A DNA stretch of 6,705 nucleotides from Euryarchaeota archaeon UBA443 (GTDB taxonomy: Archaea > Thermoplasmatota > Poseidoniia > Poseidoniales > Poseidoniaceae): NCBI GenBank assembly GCA_002499195.1, contig DAKS01000006.1, positions 1-6,705 on the forward strand, read 5' to 3'. Both the position numbers and the translations under genes were made by a program. Under the pieces are notes generated by a model. That model was not told the origin of the DNA, did not search any database, and worked only from the letters and a program-made list of their open reading frames with translations. Shown here one piece after another: positions 5,676 through 6,705 of the stretch; position 1 is the first letter of the stretch, and every line of letters begins with the position of its first letter.

Positions 5676-5834
5676 GTCCCCACATCCATTCCATCAGCAA
5701 TGCTGAACGACCCCCACAGTCTTGGAACATGTTTACCAAAAATTCTCACCGTTATGAATGTTGACGTGGTTTTTGACATTATACGACAACCGTAATACTG
5801 TTTCACTATTCAATCCGAACTGATTGTAAAGTTA
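5676..5834. other. Intergenic stretch without a convincing gene
   Basis: About 160 nt between the possible small frame and the thrombospondin-3-repeat gene. The minus strand holds a 38-codon frame (5663-5779) that overlaps the 21-codon frame by 13 nt, and another short frame ending near 5650. None has recognisable motifs. No tRNA-like cloverleaf or strong inverted repeat was found by eye. The run TTTTTGACATTATACG (5770-5785) is A/T-rich and could belong to a promoter, but its spacing to any start is not informative. Confidence 0.4.
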
Positions 5835-6705
5835 CTATTTTTCATAGATAGACCACTTGGATTCTCCTTCCTTTCGATACCAATTTTTACCTTCATATTC
5901 TAACCAACCATACCCATTGTCATCAATTTGATCTGGGTCAACATCATCAGGAGGTTGTTTAAGTCTAATCGCTTCTTTCTCTTCTTCTTCTACCAGTGGA
6001 GTATGGTCTACATCGGTCGTTGGATCAAATGGTTCACTGATCATTAACTTCTCAGCAATTTCAAATTTGTCGTCAAGTTCAGCTCTGATTCTTTCTAAGC
6101 GTATTCCCTGATGAGGCCCTAGTAACCTCAACATCAAACTGTATTCCCAACGTAATGCAACCTGTTCCAATTCGTTTCTAGATTCAGCTTTTTCAAGTTC
6201 AAGTTCATACTTAGCACAACGCGAGTTTCTAGTTACAAATCCAAATAACAACCATGTGAAAATAGGTACTCCACCGAATATACCAATCAAATCCCAGGCA
6301 CCTAATCCAATATTTCCAATTTGAATCTCAAAACTATCTACAGGTTGGGAAGAAGCTCCAAGTGGATTTGTACCAGCTCTGATTTCATCAGCATCGGTCC
6401 ATCCATCATTATCATCATCAGCATCAGAATTATCGCCTGTTCCATCACCGTCTGTATCTTTGCATTCTAGAGCATAATCCCAAAACTCATCTTCATCATC
6501 CAAACAACCATCATTATCCATGTCACCTGGTGAATATAGACGTGGAAGAATGTCGATAGTATCGTTGTATCCATCATTATCATAATCATTTAGATATGGA
6601 TCCGCATCAGTTCCTGATTGATTATCACCTAAACCATCATCATCCCCATCCTCCCATTGAGTAGGGTTTTGTGGGAATTCGTCATACATCCTACCTGAGG
6701 GATTA
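5835..6705 (-). CDS. Membrane-anchored surface protein with thrombospondin type 3-like repeats, C-terminal part (5' end outside window)
   Basis: The frame is open to the window edge. Sequence upstream of the first Met (6689) still reads as repeat-like, so this is the C-terminal portion of a larger protein. Numbered from that Met: Asp/Asn/Gly-rich calcium-binding repeats at about 13-109 (DGDDDGLGD, DYDNDGYND, DMDNDGCLDDED, DTDGDGTGD, DADDDNDGWTDADE), with cysteines at 62 and 76 that could pair; a closing GTNPLGAS segment; one membrane helix at about 128-152; a charged helical region (157-245) probably in the cytoplasm; an acidic spacer; and a terminal module at 258-284 with Trp262, Trp270, Tyr271 and Trp279. 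This fits an exported, calcium-stabilised surface protein with repeats outside and the tail inside. It looks more A/T-rich than cbf5 (20 of 60 G+C at 6541-6600 against 30 of 60 at 4801-4860). Ligand and function are unknown. Confidence 0.85.
   Translation of the reverse strand, partial: NPSGRMYDEFPQNPTQWEDGDDDGLGDNQSGTDADPYLNDYDNDGYNDTIDILPRLYSPGDMDNDGCLDDEDEFWDYALECKDTDGDGTGDNSDADDDNDGWTDADEIRAGTNPLGASSQPVDSFEIQIGNIGLGAWDLIGIFGGVPIFTWLLFGFVTRNSRCAKYELELEKAESRNELEQVALRWEYSLMLRLLGPHQGIRLERIRAELDDKFEIAEKLMISEPFDPTTDVDHTPLVEEEEKEAIRLKQPPDDVDPDQIDDNGYGWLEYEGKNWYRKEGESKWSIYEK
6234..6308 (-). other. Predicted single membrane helix
   Basis: Residues 128-152 (GLGAWDLIGIFGGVPIFTWL and the next five) form the only long hydrophobic stretch in the protein. 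It is followed by TRNSRCAK, a positively charged cluster that marks the cytoplasmic side. The Asp-rich repeats would then be outside and the helical, Trp-tailed region inside. Confidence 0.8.
6363..6705 (-). repeat. Thrombospondin type 3-like calcium-binding repeat array, continuing off the window
   Basis: At least five copies of a D-x-D-x-D-G-x-x-D type loop are spaced about 18-24 residues apart, alternating with loops of the form D-x-(F/L/Y)-P-x-(N/D/R)-P/L. This is the arrangement of TSP3 repeats in bacterial and archaeal exported proteins, where the Asp side chains bind calcium. The array is cut by the window edge. Confidence 0.85.

Noticed and set aside
5770..5785. Bacterial-style promoter (TTGACA followed by TATA-like bases)
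   Set aside because: The two elements abut instead of being separated by about 17 nt, and the genes around are archaeal.
6394..6440. TCATCATCATC runs as a microsatellite or CRISPR-like repeat
   Set aside because: They are the reverse complement of GAT codons for the Asp-rich calcium-binding repeats; no regular repeat-spacer pattern.

Overview
The window looks like chromosomal sequence from a planktonic archaeon, most likely a Marine Group II euryarchaeote (Poseidoniales) or a close Thermoplasmatota relative. The evidence is a run of archaeal-type genes in an archaeal order (an EMC3/TMCO1-family DUF106 membrane protein, archaeal cytidylate kinase, then Cbf5/TruB with a C-terminal PUA domain). 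Two large acidic proteins with beta-sandwich or thrombospondin-type-3 Asp-rich repeats also fit that group. No rRNA, tRNA, CRISPR array, integrase or insertion sequence was seen. The taxonomic call is inference from protein style and gene order.

Layout. Positions 1-2697 (+) encode a large acidic multi-domain protein: Pro/Leu-rich N-terminal repeats, about five beta-sandwich segments resembling DUF11/CARDB folds, Glu/Ala-rich linkers, one canonical EF-hand loop and a C-terminal CPxC...CPxC zinc ribbon. Its stop codon abuts, with no spacer, the stop of a convergent unrecognised gene of about 139 residues (2698-3117, -). A short divergent gap follows. Then comes a tight three-gene co-directional cluster: DUF106 (3196-4104), cmk (4108-4653) and cbf5 (4650-5609). 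The first two are 3 nt apart; the last two overlap by 4 nt, with a clear GGAGG ribosome-binding site before the GTG start of cbf5. Another short minus-strand frame (5610-5675) again abuts the cbf5 stop through the same TGATCA hexamer. About 160 nt without a convincing gene follow. The window ends in the C-terminal part of a minus-strand surface protein (5835 to beyond 6705) with thrombospondin-3-like calcium-binding repeats, one membrane helix, a charged helical cytoplasmic region and a short Trp-rich C-terminal module.

How the genes relate. The DUF106-cmk-cbf5 cluster matches the tail of the archaeal ribosomal-protein/SecY super-operon. It joins a membrane-protein insertase homologue (Oxa1 superfamily), pyrimidine nucleotide supply and H/ACA-type RNA pseudouridylation. 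Ribosomal protein genes often interleaved there in other archaea (L34e, L14e) are absent between these three genes. The flanking large proteins are accessory and have no assignable pathway. The most notable points are zinc ribbons on the C-termini of two neighbouring but unrelated proteins, the EF-hand plus zinc-ribbon beta-sandwich protein, the P-loop Lys-to-Thr change in cytidylate kinase, and the two zero-spacer convergent gene junctions.
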